64,000 nucleotides of DNA from contig NZ_JNYZ01000024.1 of NCBI RefSeq assembly GCF_000717335.1, positions 1-64,000 on the forward strand, written 5' to 3'. The notes under the pieces were generated by a model. The model did not search any database and had not been told where the DNA came from. It saw only the letters and a list, made by a program, of their open reading frames with translations. Positions within the stretch are counted from its first letter, which is position 1, and each line of letters starts with the position of its first letter. The position numbers and the translations under genes are program-made. Source of the stretch: Amycolatopsis jejuensis. GTDB lineage: Bacteria; Actinomycetota; Actinomycetes; Mycobacteriales; Pseudonocardiaceae. Positions 8,259 through 16,414 of the stretch are shown here, piece after piece.

Positions 8259-9026
8259 ATGGGCGTGCTCGCCGGCGCGGAACCGTTCTCCCACCCGGGT
8301 TCCTCCGGGGCCGGCTTCCTGCTCTGCCACGGATTCACCGGGACCCCCGACGGCTTGCGCGCGTGGGGCGCGCACCTCGCTGCGGAAGGGTTCGCGGTGC
8401 GCTGCCCGCTGCTGCCCGGACACGGCACGCGGTGGCAAGATCTCAACCGGACCACCTGGCAGGACTGGTACGGCGTCGTCCGCGAAGAGCTGCTGGCCCT
8501 GCGTGCGGAATGCGACCAGGTGTTCGTCGGCGGGTTGTCGATGGGCGGCACGCTCACGCTCCGGCTCGCCGAGGAGTTCGGCGCGGACCTCACCGGGATC
8601 GTGCTGGTCAACCCGTCGGTCATGCGGACCGGCCTGGACACCAAGCTGCTGCCGGTGCTCGCGCACGTCGTGCCGTCGGTCCCGGCGATCGCGAACGACA
8701 TCGCGAAACCCGGCGTCACCGAGCTGGCTTACCCGCGCACGCCGGTGCGGGCGGCGGCGAGCCTCGCGAAGCTGTGGAAGCTCGTGCGGGCCGATCTTGC
8801 GAAGGTGACGCAGCCGGTGCTGCTGCTGCACTCGCGGGTCGACCACGTCGTGGAACCGGAGAACTCGGAGATCGTGCTGGCCGGCGTCTCGAGCACGGAC
8901 GTCACGGAAGTGGTGCTGGAGAACAGTTTCCACGTCGCGACGCAGGACAGCGACGCGGACGTGATCTTCAGCCGGAGTGTCGAGTTCGCCCGTGCGCTGC
9001 GGGCGGGACAGGTGGGTGCCGGATGA
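8259..9026 (+). CDS. Alpha/beta-hydrolase, carboxylesterase-like
   Basis: 255 residues from ATG 8259 (MGVLAGAEPFSHPGS), with GGAAGG nine nt upstream. The oxyanion-hole motif CHGFTGTP (23-30), the nucleophile elbow GLSMGG (S94), D195 in HSRVDHVV and H225 in NSFHVA form a complete catalytic triad, arranged as in Geobacillus Est30-type monoacyl esterases. No signal peptide. The substrate is unknown; short acyl esters or monoglycerides are plausible. Its TGA overlaps the ATG of the following membrane protein (ATGA), so the two are translationally coupled. Confidence 0.87.
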   Translation: MGVLAGAEPFSHPGSSGAGFLLCHGFTGTPDGLRAWGAHLAAEGFAVRCPLLPGHGTRWQDLNRTTWQDWYGVVREELLALRAECDQVFVGGLSMGGTLTLRLAEEFGADLTGIVLVNPSVMRTGLDTKLLPVLAHVVPSVPAIANDIAKPGVTELAYPRTPVRAAASLAKLWKLVRADLAKVTQPVLLLHSRVDHVVEPENSEIVLAGVSSTDVTEVVLENSFHVATQDSDADVIFSRSVEFARALRAGQVGAG

Positions 9027-9586
9027 CCCGGGGGAAAGGCGCGGACGGGCCCGAGGACGTCGACGCCACGTTCGCCGAGATCGTGGCCGACCTCCGGGCC
9101 GAGGGCGTGGGCGTGTTCGTCGACGAGGACCCGTTCCCCGGCGCCGGAACCGACACCGTTCCGCCGGATTCCCGCCCGGCCGACCCCGACGTCTCCGGAT
9201 CCGGCAGCACCCCGGCCCGTCCGGCCGCGGATCCGGTACCGCAACGGCCGCAGCCGCCGAAGGCACCGGCAGAGGACGGCTGGCGTACCGGCGGCACCGA
9301 CTGGGACGAGACGATGTTCTCCGCCGACCCGGCCGGGGACGACGAGCATTACGTACCCCCGGAGCCGCCGCCATTGCCGCGGTGGCGCAAGGGTGCGTTC
9401 GTGGTGCTGCTCTTCTTCGTGGTCGGGCTGCTGCTCCTGATCGTGCCGAACCTGATCGGCGTCGGGCCGGCGCTGGCCACGCCGCTCGGCATCCTGTCGC
9501 TGGCCACCGGTATCGCGTTGCTGTTGCTGCGGGTACGCCAGGGTCCGCCGCCGGGGGCAGACCCCACCAACGGCGCGCAGGTCTGA
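9023..9586 (+). CDS. Small membrane protein with acidic cytosolic N-terminus
   Basis: 187 residues, not assignable to a named family by eye. Residues 1-125 are acidic and Pro-rich and look disordered; RWRKG is followed by two hydrophobic helices (FVVLLFFVVGLLLLIVPNLI, about 133-152, and ATPLGILSLATGIALLLL, about 158-175) and a short polar tail. Start overlaps the esterase stop (ATGA). It could help localise its hydrolase partner, but that is speculation from gene coupling only. Confidence 0.75.
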   Translation: MTRGKGADGPEDVDATFAEIVADLRAEGVGVFVDEDPFPGAGTDTVPPDSRPADPDVSGSGSTPARPAADPVPQRPQPPKAPAEDGWRTGGTDWDETMFSADPAGDDEHYVPPEPPPLPRWRKGAFVVLLFFVVGLLLLIVPNLIGVGPALATPLGILSLATGIALLLLRVRQGPPPGADPTNGAQV

Positions 9587-9596
9587 CCGGGCGGGC

Positions 9597-10736
9597 ATGC
9601 GGATCGACTTCCGGGCCTCCCGCCGGTCCACCGTCGGGGTGGAGTGGGAGCTGGCGCTGGTGGACCGGCGCAGCGGTGAGCTGAGGTCGGTCGCGGAGGA
9701 GATCCTCGCCGCGGTCCGCCCGGACGGCGCGGCCGAGCATCCGCGGATCAAGCAGGAACTGCTGCTCAACACCATCGAGGTGGTGAGCGGCGTGTGCACC
9801 ACGGTCGCCGAGGCGAAAACGGATCTCGCCGACGCACTCGACGAGGTGCACCACGTCACGGACCCGCTCGGGGTCGAGCTGTTCTCCGCCGGATCGCACC
9901 CGTTTTCCTCGTGGTACCGGCAAAAGGTGACCGACAAGGCGCGCTACGCCAAGCTGATCGACCGCACCCAGTGGTGGGGCAGGCAGATGCTGATCTACGG
10001 CGTCCACGTGCACGTCGGTCTCGATCACCGGGACAAGGTCCTGCCGGTGCTCGACGCGCTGCTGCACTACGCGCCGCATCTGCAGGCGCTGTCCGCGTCG
10101 TCGCCGTACTGGTCCGGCGAGGACACCGGGTACGCCTCGAACCGCGCGCTGATGTTCCAGCAGCTGCCCACCGCCGGGTTGCCGTTCCAGTTCCGCGAAT
10201 GGGCGGAGCTGGAGCGCTATGTCGACGACATGTTCACCACCGGCGTGATCGACCATTTTTCCGAGATCCGCTGGGACATCCGCCCGGCACCGCACTTCGG
10301 GACGATCGAGATGCGGGTGTGCGACGGCCTGCCGACGCTGCAGGAGGTGGGCGCGATCTCGGCGCTCACGCAGTGCCTGGTGGAGGACTTCAGCACCCGC
10401 CTCGACCGCGGCGAGCGGCTGCCGGTGCTGCCGCCGTGGCACGTGCAGGAGAACAAATGGCGGGCCGCGCGCTACGGCCTCGACGCAATCGTGATCCTCG
10501 ACGCCGCCGGTCGCGAACGCCTCGTCACCGACGATCTCCTCGACGTGCTGGACCGCCTCGAACCGGTGGCCCGCCGGCTGGACTGCGTCCGCGAACTGCG
10601 CGACGTGGAGAACATCCTCCGCGCGGGCGCGAGCTACCAGCGCCAGCGTGCGGTGGCCAAGCAGTACAACGGATCCTTGAAAGCCGTGGTCGCGGCGCTG
10701 GTCATGGAGATGCGCGACGGCGTCCCGCACGCTTAG
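9597..10736 (+). CDS. GCS2-family glutamate-cysteine ligase-like enzyme (YbdK type)
   Basis: 379 residues, ATG. Motifs TVGVEWELALVD, QELLLNTIEVVSG, GVHVHVGLD, SASSPYWSGEDTGYASNR and EIRWDIRPAPHFGTIEMRVCDG are those of the carboxylate-amine ligase family (GCS2) with YbdK. The fold is that of ATP-grasp-like gamma-glutamyl ligases; E. coli YbdK has only weak glutamate-cysteine ligase activity. Since actinobacteria use mycothiol and ergothioneine rather than glutathione, the true acceptor is open. Ten nt after the membrane-protein stop, likely same operon; followed by a YdeI-like gene after 20 nt. Confidence 0.87.
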   Translation: MRIDFRASRRSTVGVEWELALVDRRSGELRSVAEEILAAVRPDGAAEHPRIKQELLLNTIEVVSGVCTTVAEAKTDLADALDEVHHVTDPLGVELFSAGSHPFSSWYRQKVTDKARYAKLIDRTQWWGRQMLIYGVHVHVGLDHRDKVLPVLDALLHYAPHLQALSASSPYWSGEDTGYASNRALMFQQLPTAGLPFQFREWAELERYVDDMFTTGVIDHFSEIRWDIRPAPHFGTIEMRVCDGLPTLQEVGAISALTQCLVEDFSTRLDRGERLPVLPPWHVQENKWRAARYGLDAIVILDAAGRERLVTDDLLDVLDRLEPVARRLDCVRELRDVENILRAGASYQRQRAVAKQYNGSLKAVVAALVMEMRDGVPHA

Positions 10737-10756
10737 GGTCGGGGCGGGAGGTCAGG

Positions 10757-11200
10757 ATGTCGCACACATTCACCACGCTGATCGAGCTCAACGGCAAGAC
10801 CGCCACCGGTTTCCGGGTCCCGGCGGACGTCGTCGACGCGCTCGGGCAGGGGAAGAAACCCAAGGTCCGGGTAACCATCGGGCCGCACGTCTACCGCACC
10901 ACGGTCGCCGTCTACGGGGGCGAGTTCATGCTGCCGCTCAGCGCGGTCAACCGGGAGGCAGCCGGGGTCAACGCCGGAGAGACAGTCGAGGTCACGCTGG
11001 AAGCAGACCTCGAGGAACGCACCGTCGAGATACCCGCCGAGCTGGCCTCGGCGCTCGATCAGCACCCGGGCGCGCGGGAGGCGTTCGCGAAGCTTTCCTA
11101 CACCGCACAACGCGAACGGGCGGACGCGGTCACCTCGGCCAAGCGGCCGGAAACGCGGGAACGGCGGATCGCGAAGATCGCCGCGGAGCTCAGCCAGTAA
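10757..11200 (+). CDS. DUF1905 / YdeI-OmpD-associated domain protein
   Basis: 147 residues from ATG 10757, preceded by GGGAGGTCAGG. The N-terminal half (FTTLIELNGKTATGFRVPADVVDALG through SAVNREAAGVNAGETVEVTLEAD) is the DUF1905 beta-barrel. The C-terminal half, starting EIPAELASALDQHPGAREAFAKLSYTAQRE, is the helical OmdA/YdeI domain. Function is undetermined; members have been linked to resistance to cationic peptides or bacteriocins, a loose association only. Last gene of the plus-strand run that begins at 8259; 21 nt separates it from the convergent Nudix gene, with no hairpin. Confidence 0.85.
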   Translation: MSHTFTTLIELNGKTATGFRVPADVVDALGQGKKPKVRVTIGPHVYRTTVAVYGGEFMLPLSAVNREAAGVNAGETVEVTLEADLEERTVEIPAELASALDQHPGAREAFAKLSYTAQRERADAVTSAKRPETRERRIAKIAAELSQ

Positions 11201-11221
11201 CGACCCGCTGAGTCCGGGTGG

Positions 11222-12073
11222 TCAGCCGAGTTCGCGCAGCAGGGTTCCCGGGCCCAATACCCGCGCACCCAGTGCGCCGACCCGGCCGCGCAGCTCGCGG
11301 TCGGCGGTCACCACCACCACGTGGTCGTCCTCGCGTTGCTGCGCGGTGACCTCGACGATCTTGGAGTCGCCGTCGGTCTCCGCCGCCACCACCTCGACGC
11401 CGGGGATCGACGGCACTCCCCTGGCTTTGCCTTCCACCACCAGCACCACGCGCGGCCACCACGACCACGCCGGACCCGCGCCGATGCCGACGACGTCGTC
11501 CCGCATCCCCTGTTCGGCCGGGCCGGTGAGCTGGTTGCGCAGCCGTTCCGCGGCGCCGTGCCGGTCGCGCCACCAGCCGTCCGGACGGGAGCCCATCACG
11601 TTCGCCGCGTCGACCACCAGCACGAGTTCGCGGCCCAGCTGCGCGCGCAGGATCGGCCACGCACTCGCGAAATCGCTGTGCAGCTTCAGCCCGTCCACCT
11701 CGTCGGGCGGGACCCAGCGCATTTCGGCGCTCTCCGGGTTCGCGACCCGCGCCTGGAGGGCACTGTCGGCGATGCCGAGGACAGTCGTGTACTGCCATTC
11801 GCCGTGATCCAGCACCGACGCCGACATCGCCCGGAACCCGGACGACGGTACGTCGGCTTCTTCCCACGCCTCTCGCGAAGCAGCTTCGCGCACTGTCTCG
11901 CCGGCTTCGATCGCACCGCCGGGTAACGCCCAGGTACCGCCGTTGTGTACCCACCATGCGCGCCGCTGCAGGAGCACGCCGCGGTTCGGATCGCACAGCA
12001 GCAGCCCTGCCGCGCCGTACGCACCCCAGTGCTGCCGGCCGCAGGAGCACCGCACGAAGCGGTTGGCGGTCAT
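11222..12073 (-). CDS. Nudix hydrolase fused to a NYN/PIN-like domain
   Basis: 283 residues from ATG 12073. The N-terminus has a CSCGRQHWG stretch, then a Nudix domain with a full Nudix box GGAIEAGETVREAASREAWEEADV (about 52-75: G, E, REAWEE). The second half starts LVLVVDAANVMGSRPDGWWRDR (near 150) and continues to VVVVTADRELRGRVGALGARVLG: the pattern of NYN/YacP-type PIN-fold nucleases (Asp near the N-terminus, D-x-E late). One half should hydrolyse a nucleoside-diphosphate-linked compound; the other could cut or bind RNA. A combined nucleotide/RNA housekeeping role is inferred. An in-frame GTG at 12082 would add three residues. Confidence 0.8.
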   Translation of the reverse strand: MTANRFVRCSCGRQHWGAYGAAGLLLCDPNRGVLLQRRAWWVHNGGTWALPGGAIEAGETVREAASREAWEEADVPSSGFRAMSASVLDHGEWQYTTVLGIADSALQARVANPESAEMRWVPPDEVDGLKLHSDFASAWPILRAQLGRELVLVVDAANVMGSRPDGWWRDRHGAAERLRNQLTGPAEQGMRDDVVGIGAGPAWSWWPRVVLVVEGKARGVPSIPGVEVVAAETDGDSKIVEVTAQQREDDHVVVVTADRELRGRVGALGARVLGPGTLLRELG

Positions 12074-12115
12074 CGGCGTCACCCTGCCCAGCCTTCCACA
12101 CGAACCGTGGAATGC

Positions 12116-13063
12116 CTAACGCACCAGGGCGTCCATGGCCAGCGCAGCTGCCCCGACGATGGCAGTGTCGTCGCCCAGGTGCGCAGTGCGGATGCGGGCC
12201 AGCGGGCGGTGCCGCGCGCCGGTGATGGCGCCTGCGTAATGCTCGCGGGCCTCGTCGAGGAACAGCGGCGCGGATTCCGAAACACCGCCGCCGATCACGA
12301 TGATCTCCGGGTCGAAGACGTCCGCGACGAGCGCGAGCCCCTCGCCGAGCCACTTGGCCAGTTCCGCCATGGCACGCAAGGCGATCGGGTCCCCGTCGCG
12401 CGCCGCGCGGGCCACCCGGCGGCCGGTGACCGACCCCGGGTCACCGGCGATTTCCCGCGACAGCACGGTGGATCGGCCCGGGTAACGCGCCAGCAGTTCG
12501 ACCGCGGTGGCGGCCAGCGCCGTGCCACTGCAATACCGTTCCCAGCAGCCGTATTTCCCGCACGGGCACGCACGTCCGTCCGGCACCACGGTCAGATGCC
12601 CCAGTTCCGGGGCGACGCCGTAGGCGCCGCGGTAGATCTCGCCGTCCAGCAGCAATCCGGCGCCGATTCCGGTACCCAGCGCGACCAGCGCCGCGACCCG
12701 CGCGCCGCGGGCCGCGCCGAACCGGTGCTCGCCGACGATCGCCGAGTTCACGTCGTGCTCCAGCGTCACCGGCAGGCCGACCCGCTTGGCGATCCGGTCC
12801 GCCACCGGCGCGTCCCGCCAGGCGAGGTGCGGCGCGAACATCACCGACCGCCGGTCGCGCGCCACGAATCCGGCCACCGCCAGCCCGACCGCGGCGACCT
12901 CGTGCCGGTTGCGCAGATCCTCGACGACTCCCGCGATGGCGTCCTCGAGCGCGTTCTCCTCGCTCGGCGTCCCGACGCGCGCCGTGTCGAGCACCGAACC
13001 GCGCTCGTCGACCACCCCGGCGCGCACGCTCGTCCCGCCGACGTCCACCCCAACGGCCCGCAC
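12116..13063 (-). CDS. ROK-family glucokinase
   Basis: 315 residues. GVDVGGTSVRAGVVD (5-19) is the ATP-binding start, EHDVNSAIVGEH the sugar-binding and catalytic Asp region, PELGH plus CPCGKYGCWERYCSG the ROK zinc motif, and IIVIGGGVSESAPLF the C-terminal signature. The enzyme type in high-GC actinobacteria is usually a glucose kinase linked to carbon catabolite repression; an N-terminal DNA-binding domain is absent, so it is a kinase and not a ROK repressor. First stop codon is followed directly by the upstream small gene at 13064, hence one operon with the ArsA-like cluster. Substrate assignment is by family only. Confidence 0.88.
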   Translation of the reverse strand: MRAVGVDVGGTSVRAGVVDERGSVLDTARVGTPSEENALEDAIAGVVEDLRNRHEVAAVGLAVAGFVARDRRSVMFAPHLAWRDAPVADRIAKRVGLPVTLEHDVNSAIVGEHRFGAARGARVAALVALGTGIGAGLLLDGEIYRGAYGVAPELGHLTVVPDGRACPCGKYGCWERYCSGTALAATAVELLARYPGRSTVLSREIAGDPGSVTGRRVARAARDGDPIALRAMAELAKWLGEGLALVADVFDPEIIVIGGGVSESAPLFLDEAREHYAGAITGARHRPLARIRTAHLGDDTAIVGAAALAMDALVR

Positions 13064-13489
13064 TCAGGTCCCCCGCTGCCAATCATCGCTCTTGCGGACC
13101 GCGATGTGCTGCACCCGCGACGGCCCGCTCGTGGCCGGTTCCGGGGCGGGCGGACGGAACCCGGGCATGTGCACGCCCTCGTCCGGCTCCCAGCGGTCCG
13201 CGAGCACCGCCCGCAGCAACGCGACGAGCTGCGCCGCCTGCTCCAGGAGCCGGGCCACGAACTCCGGCCGCTCTCCGCGCACGACGGCGACGATCGCACA
13301 CAGCGGGCACCATCCGCAGCCCTGGGTTTCGCCGGGTTCGTGCTGCTCCGCCGCCGAGCCGTGCCCGGCCGCGACGACGCCTTCCAGCCACGGCGCGGCC
13401 CGTTCGATCACCATCTCGACCAGCAGCCGGATCTCTTCGGCCAGCTTCAGCCCGTCGGCGGAATACCCGGGTTCGTCCTCTTCGCTCAC
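13064..13489 (-). CDS. Conserved small protein with Cys cluster, unknown function
   Basis: 141 residues from GTG 13489, whose GTGA overlaps the TGA of the ArsA-like gene. Residues 10-110 look helical; the central sequence GCGWCPLCAIV contains three closely spaced cysteines that could bind a metal or be redox active, with a fourth not evident. The C-terminus is Pro-rich (GFRPPAPEPATSGP) and disordered. No family recognised with certainty. Tight coupling to the ArsA-like ATPase upstream and the ROK kinase downstream suggests a shared pathway. Confidence 0.7.
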   Translation of the reverse strand: MSEEDEPGYSADGLKLAEEIRLLVEMVIERAAPWLEGVVAAGHGSAAEQHEPGETQGCGWCPLCAIVAVVRGERPEFVARLLEQAAQLVALLRAVLADRWEPDEGVHMPGFRPPAPEPATSGPSRVQHIAVRKSDDWQRGT

Positions 13490-14622
13490 GCGGGTCCCCG
13501 GTTCCCGGCCAGGCTGACCACCAGGCCGTCGGCATCGGATTCCGCACCGGTGATCCGGCACGGGCGCAGCGTCTCGGGCAGCGCGACGAGGCGGCGGAAC
13601 CCGTCGACGGTGATCGCCAGGTCGTCGTCCACGCGGGCGAGGTCGAGCACGGAATCCCGGTCCAGCGGGAGTGCGACCCGCAGCCGGAACCCGTCGCCTG
13701 CCGTCGTGACCGTGAGCAGCGGAGTGACCGGTTTTCCGTTGCCGGACAAGGGATCCCGGCTGCCGTACAGTTCACGGGCCAGCTCGGCCAGCGCCGCGGT
13801 ACCCACCGGTTCGGCGGCCCGGTGCTCGACGCGCGCCAGCTCGCCCGGCCCGAACCCGGCTGCCGCGAGCTCGTCGAGTACCTGGTCCTGCTGGTCACGC
13901 CGGGTGCGCAGCCACCTCGCCGCGGACCCGCGCCAGAAGCCGGGCGCGGGCATCAGCCGGTTGGCGATCAGGCCGTCCACCGCGATCCCGCGCAGCGCCA
14001 GCGACGTGAGCGTGCGCCGGGCCTCGGCCACCACGACGCGCTCCGGCGTGAGCACGAGCCGCACCGTCGTCACGTCCGGATCGGTGAGCAGCTCGCGCAG
14101 CGCGTCGAGGTGTGCGCCGAGCCGCCGGACCGACGCCGCAATCCGGCGGCTGCCGTAAACCCGGCTCAGGTAACCGGAAACGGCTTCCGGCAACGAGAGA
14201 AGCCGCAGGGTCTCGGCAGTCGGGCCGCAGTCGACGACCAGGGTGTCCCACGGCCCGCGCGACGCCAGCCGCCGCACTTCGCTCAGCGCGAGCAGCTCGT
14301 CTACGCCCGGCAGCACGGTGAGTTCCTCGGCGTCGAGAACGTCGAGACCCGCTCCCGCGAGCACTTTCCGCAGCTCACCGCGCAGCTCGTGCCAGGTGCG
14401 GTCAGCCAGGGCCCGCGAGTCGACCTGCGCCGCCCAGAGCCCGCTGTCCACCTCGGCGGCTTCGGTGCCCAGCGGCGTGCCGAACGCGTCACCGAGCGAA
14501 TGCGCCGGATCGGTGGACACCACGAGCGTCTTCCTGCCACGCCCGGCGAGCGCGGTGCCGGTGGCCGCGGCGAGCGTGGTCTTCCCGACACCCCCCTTGC
14601 CGGTGAACAGCAGGATCCGCAT
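13486..14622 (-). CDS. ArsA/Get3-like ATPase
   Basis: 378 residues. Deviant Walker A GKGGVGKTTLAAATG (9-23), then VVSTDPAHSLGDAFG with the switch I aspartate, and WDTLVVDCGPTAETLRLLSLP as Walker B/switch II, all typical of ArsA/Get3 SIMIBI ATPases. Bacterial single-domain forms have no demonstrated arsenite export role unless near ars genes; none are here. The C-terminal part (residues 290-375) has a small beta domain, as in Get3/ArsA-like HSP20 fusions. ATG abuts the SRPBCC stop codon (zero gap). Role unknown; substrate delivery or an assembly function would fit the family. Confidence 0.87.
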   Translation of the reverse strand: MRILLFTGKGGVGKTTLAAATGTALAGRGRKTLVVSTDPAHSLGDAFGTPLGTEAAEVDSGLWAAQVDSRALADRTWHELRGELRKVLAGAGLDVLDAEELTVLPGVDELLALSEVRRLASRGPWDTLVVDCGPTAETLRLLSLPEAVSGYLSRVYGSRRIAASVRRLGAHLDALRELLTDPDVTTVRLVLTPERVVVAEARRTLTSLALRGIAVDGLIANRLMPAPGFWRGSAARWLRTRRDQQDQVLDELAAAGFGPGELARVEHRAAEPVGTAALAELARELYGSRDPLSGNGKPVTPLLTVTTAGDGFRLRVALPLDRDSVLDLARVDDDLAITVDGFRRLVALPETLRPCRITGAESDADGLVVSLAGNRGPA

Positions 14623-15060
14623 CTAGCCCTCGGCCCTCCGCTTGAGCTCCTTGAGCGCGGTGTCCATGACCATCTTCTCCGCCTTGCGCCGCAGCAGTCC
14701 GATCATCGGCAGCGCCAGCTCCACCGACAGCGTGTACGTGACCTTGGTGTGCCCTTCGCCGAGCGGCTCCAGCGCGTACCGGCCGTTCTGCGCCTTCTGC
14801 ATCTGGCCTTTGATCAGATGCCAGCTGACGCCGAGGCCGTCGGCGTCCCAGTCGTATTCGAGCGTGTACACGTCCTTGATCGGCCCGGCGTCGAGGGTGA
14901 GCTTCACCTGTTTCGCCCTGCCCTCGTCGTCGGTCGCGAGCACCTCGGTCTCCCGGACCGCCTTGGTCCACTCCGGGTACGCGGGAAAATCGGAGATCAC
15001 CGACATCACCCGCGCGGGCTCGGCGTCGACCTCGATGGACTGCGTGGACTGCTCGGCCAT
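14623..15060 (-). CDS. SRPBCC (polyketide cyclase/START-like) family protein
   Basis: 145 residues. Starts MAEQSTQSIEVDAEPARVMSVISDFPAYPEWTKAV, the standard opening of the Polyketide_cyc2/COQ10-type helix-grip fold, with TKVTYTLSVELALPMIGLLRRKAE as the long C-terminal helix. The cavity binds hydrophobic small molecules or lipids. It is the first gene of a tight run with the ArsA-like ATPase (adjacent codons) and has homologous neighbours of the same fold at 15892. Ligand unknown. Confidence 0.85.
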   Translation of the reverse strand: MAEQSTQSIEVDAEPARVMSVISDFPAYPEWTKAVRETEVLATDDEGRAKQVKLTLDAGPIKDVYTLEYDWDADGLGVSWHLIKGQMQKAQNGRYALEPLGEGHTKVTYTLSVELALPMIGLLRRKAEKMVMDTALKELKRRAEG

Positions 15061-15087
15061 GGGACGAAGCGTAGCCGGAGAGCGCAG

Positions 15088-15882
15088 TCACCAGCGCAGC
15101 ACGTAGGGCTGCCCGGTCTCCTTGAAGTGACCCACGTTACGGCATTCGGTGCGCCCGACCCGCCGGCGCACCGCCAGCGGCTGGTGCACGTGCCCGAACA
15201 GCGACCAGCGCGGACGCTGTTCGCGGATCAGGTCGACCATGGCCCGCGAGCCCAGCTCGGCGCGTCGCGCGATCACGTCGTACGTCAGCTCCGGCACGGC
15301 GGGCGGGATGTGCGTACAGAGCACGTCGACCTGCTTCAGACCCGCCACGGCTTGGTCGAACTCCTCGCGCAGCCGCAGGTACGGCCGCCAAGCCGCGCCC
15401 TTACGCGGCCGCAGGACCACGCCCTCGGGCAGCACCGCGCCACCCGCGAAGCCGAACCGCAGGCCACCGATGGTGACCACCTCGCCGTCGACAAGCTGTA
15501 CGCCGGACCCGGTGAACTCCGGCCACAACGCGGGCGCGTCGACGTTCCCGGGGATCGCGTACGTGGGCGCGGTCATCGAAGCGAACAGCGTGGCGTACTG
15601 CTCACGGATGGCTTCGTCGACCGCTTCGACGGGGTTGTCGAGCGTGGCCCACAGCGTGCGCGAGTACGCCACTGTGTCGTCCCTGGTGCCTTCGCGGCGC
15701 AGGCGGGCGAACTCGGCGACCTTCTCGGCGCCGAACAGCACGCCCATGATGCCCTTGTCGTGGTCGTGGTAGTCGACGAAATCAAGCAGGTCGCCCAGCA
15801 CGACCAGCGCGTCTGCCCCGTCGCCTGCCCGCTTCAGCGCGTCGGCGTTGCCGTGCACGTCGGAGACGACGTGAACCCGCAC
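15088..15882 (-). CDS. Calcineurin-like metallophosphoesterase
   Basis: 264 residues, GTG start with GGAGG close upstream. Metal-ligand motifs are SDVHGN (7-12), LGDLLDF (29-35), PGNVD in place of GNHE (about 111-115), and THIPP plus FGHVHQP near the C-terminus. GNVD instead of GNHE/GNHD is a departure seen in several actinobacterial members; the His that protonates the leaving group is therefore not conserved at the usual place. Could hydrolyse phosphomono- or diesters. Nine nt after the SRPBCC gene at 15892. Confidence 0.84.
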   Translation of the reverse strand: MRVHVVSDVHGNADALKRAGDGADALVVLGDLLDFVDYHDHDKGIMGVLFGAEKVAEFARLRREGTRDDTVAYSRTLWATLDNPVEAVDEAIREQYATLFASMTAPTYAIPGNVDAPALWPEFTGSGVQLVDGEVVTIGGLRFGFAGGAVLPEGVVLRPRKGAAWRPYLRLREEFDQAVAGLKQVDVLCTHIPPAVPELTYDVIARRAELGSRAMVDLIREQRPRWSLFGHVHQPLAVRRRVGRTECRNVGHFKETGQPYVLRW

Positions 15883-15891
15883 AAGAGCCTC

Positions 15892-16347
15892 CTACTCGAC
15901 GGGCCGGGGTGGCACCCCCGGCTCGCGCCCGTCCTCGAGGATCGTCTTCAGCTCCAGCGCCACGTCCTTCGCCGCGCGCGCCCGCCGGTCGGCCTCGCGG
16001 CGCAGGTCGCGCGGGCCGAGCTCGCGCGGGGCACCGCCGGGGCCGGCCGGGGTGGCGCGCAGGAAGTAGTGCAGCACGGTGCCGTCGAGGACGGGTTCCA
16101 GCCAGACCTCCATGGTACCGATCAAGGCACCGGTGACGGTCCAGCGCAGGCCCTTGTCCCCGCGGTCGGTGTAGACCTGCAACTCCAGGTCGGGCCAGTA
16201 CCTCCGCCACGCCCGCGGGTCGGCGAACGCCGCGGCGAGAGTGGCCGGGGGGACGACGATGAAAGTCTCGTCGACGAGGTCGAGCGCCGGTGGTGCCTGC
16301 ACCCCGCCCACGATGTCACGACCTCGCCACGCGCCGGGCGCCACCAT
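15892..16347 (-). CDS. SRPBCC-like conserved protein
   Basis: Up to 151 residues. Core sequence ALDLVDETFIVVPPATLAAAFADPRAWRRYWPDLELQVYTDRG followed by GTMEVWLEPVLDGTVLHYFLRATP fits the helix-grip fold. The C-terminus is Arg/Lys-rich (DLRREADRRARAAKDVALELK). ATG at 16347 lacks a good ribosome site; GTG codons 12-15 residues further in, behind GGGCGGGG, may be the true start. Promoter region is shared with the divergent fadD (16348-16414). Confidence 0.78.
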   Translation of the reverse strand: MVAPGAWRGRDIVGGVQAPPALDLVDETFIVVPPATLAAAFADPRAWRRYWPDLELQVYTDRGDKGLRWTVTGALIGTMEVWLEPVLDGTVLHYFLRATPAGPGGAPRELGPRDLRREADRRARAAKDVALELKTILEDGREPGVPPRPVE

Positions 16348-16414
16348 GGTCTTAAGGTCTACGGCAGGTTAAGTTGACTGGCGGGTAACCGCACTGTCGA
16401 ACACGGAGGTCCAC

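Noticed and set aside
8130..10730. 866-residue minus-strand frame
   Set aside because: Antisense to the esterase and GCS2 genes with full catalytic motifs.
13486..14622. Arsenite efflux ATPase
   Set aside because: The ATPase is of ArsA/Get3 type, but there are no arsenical membrane pump or regulator genes near.
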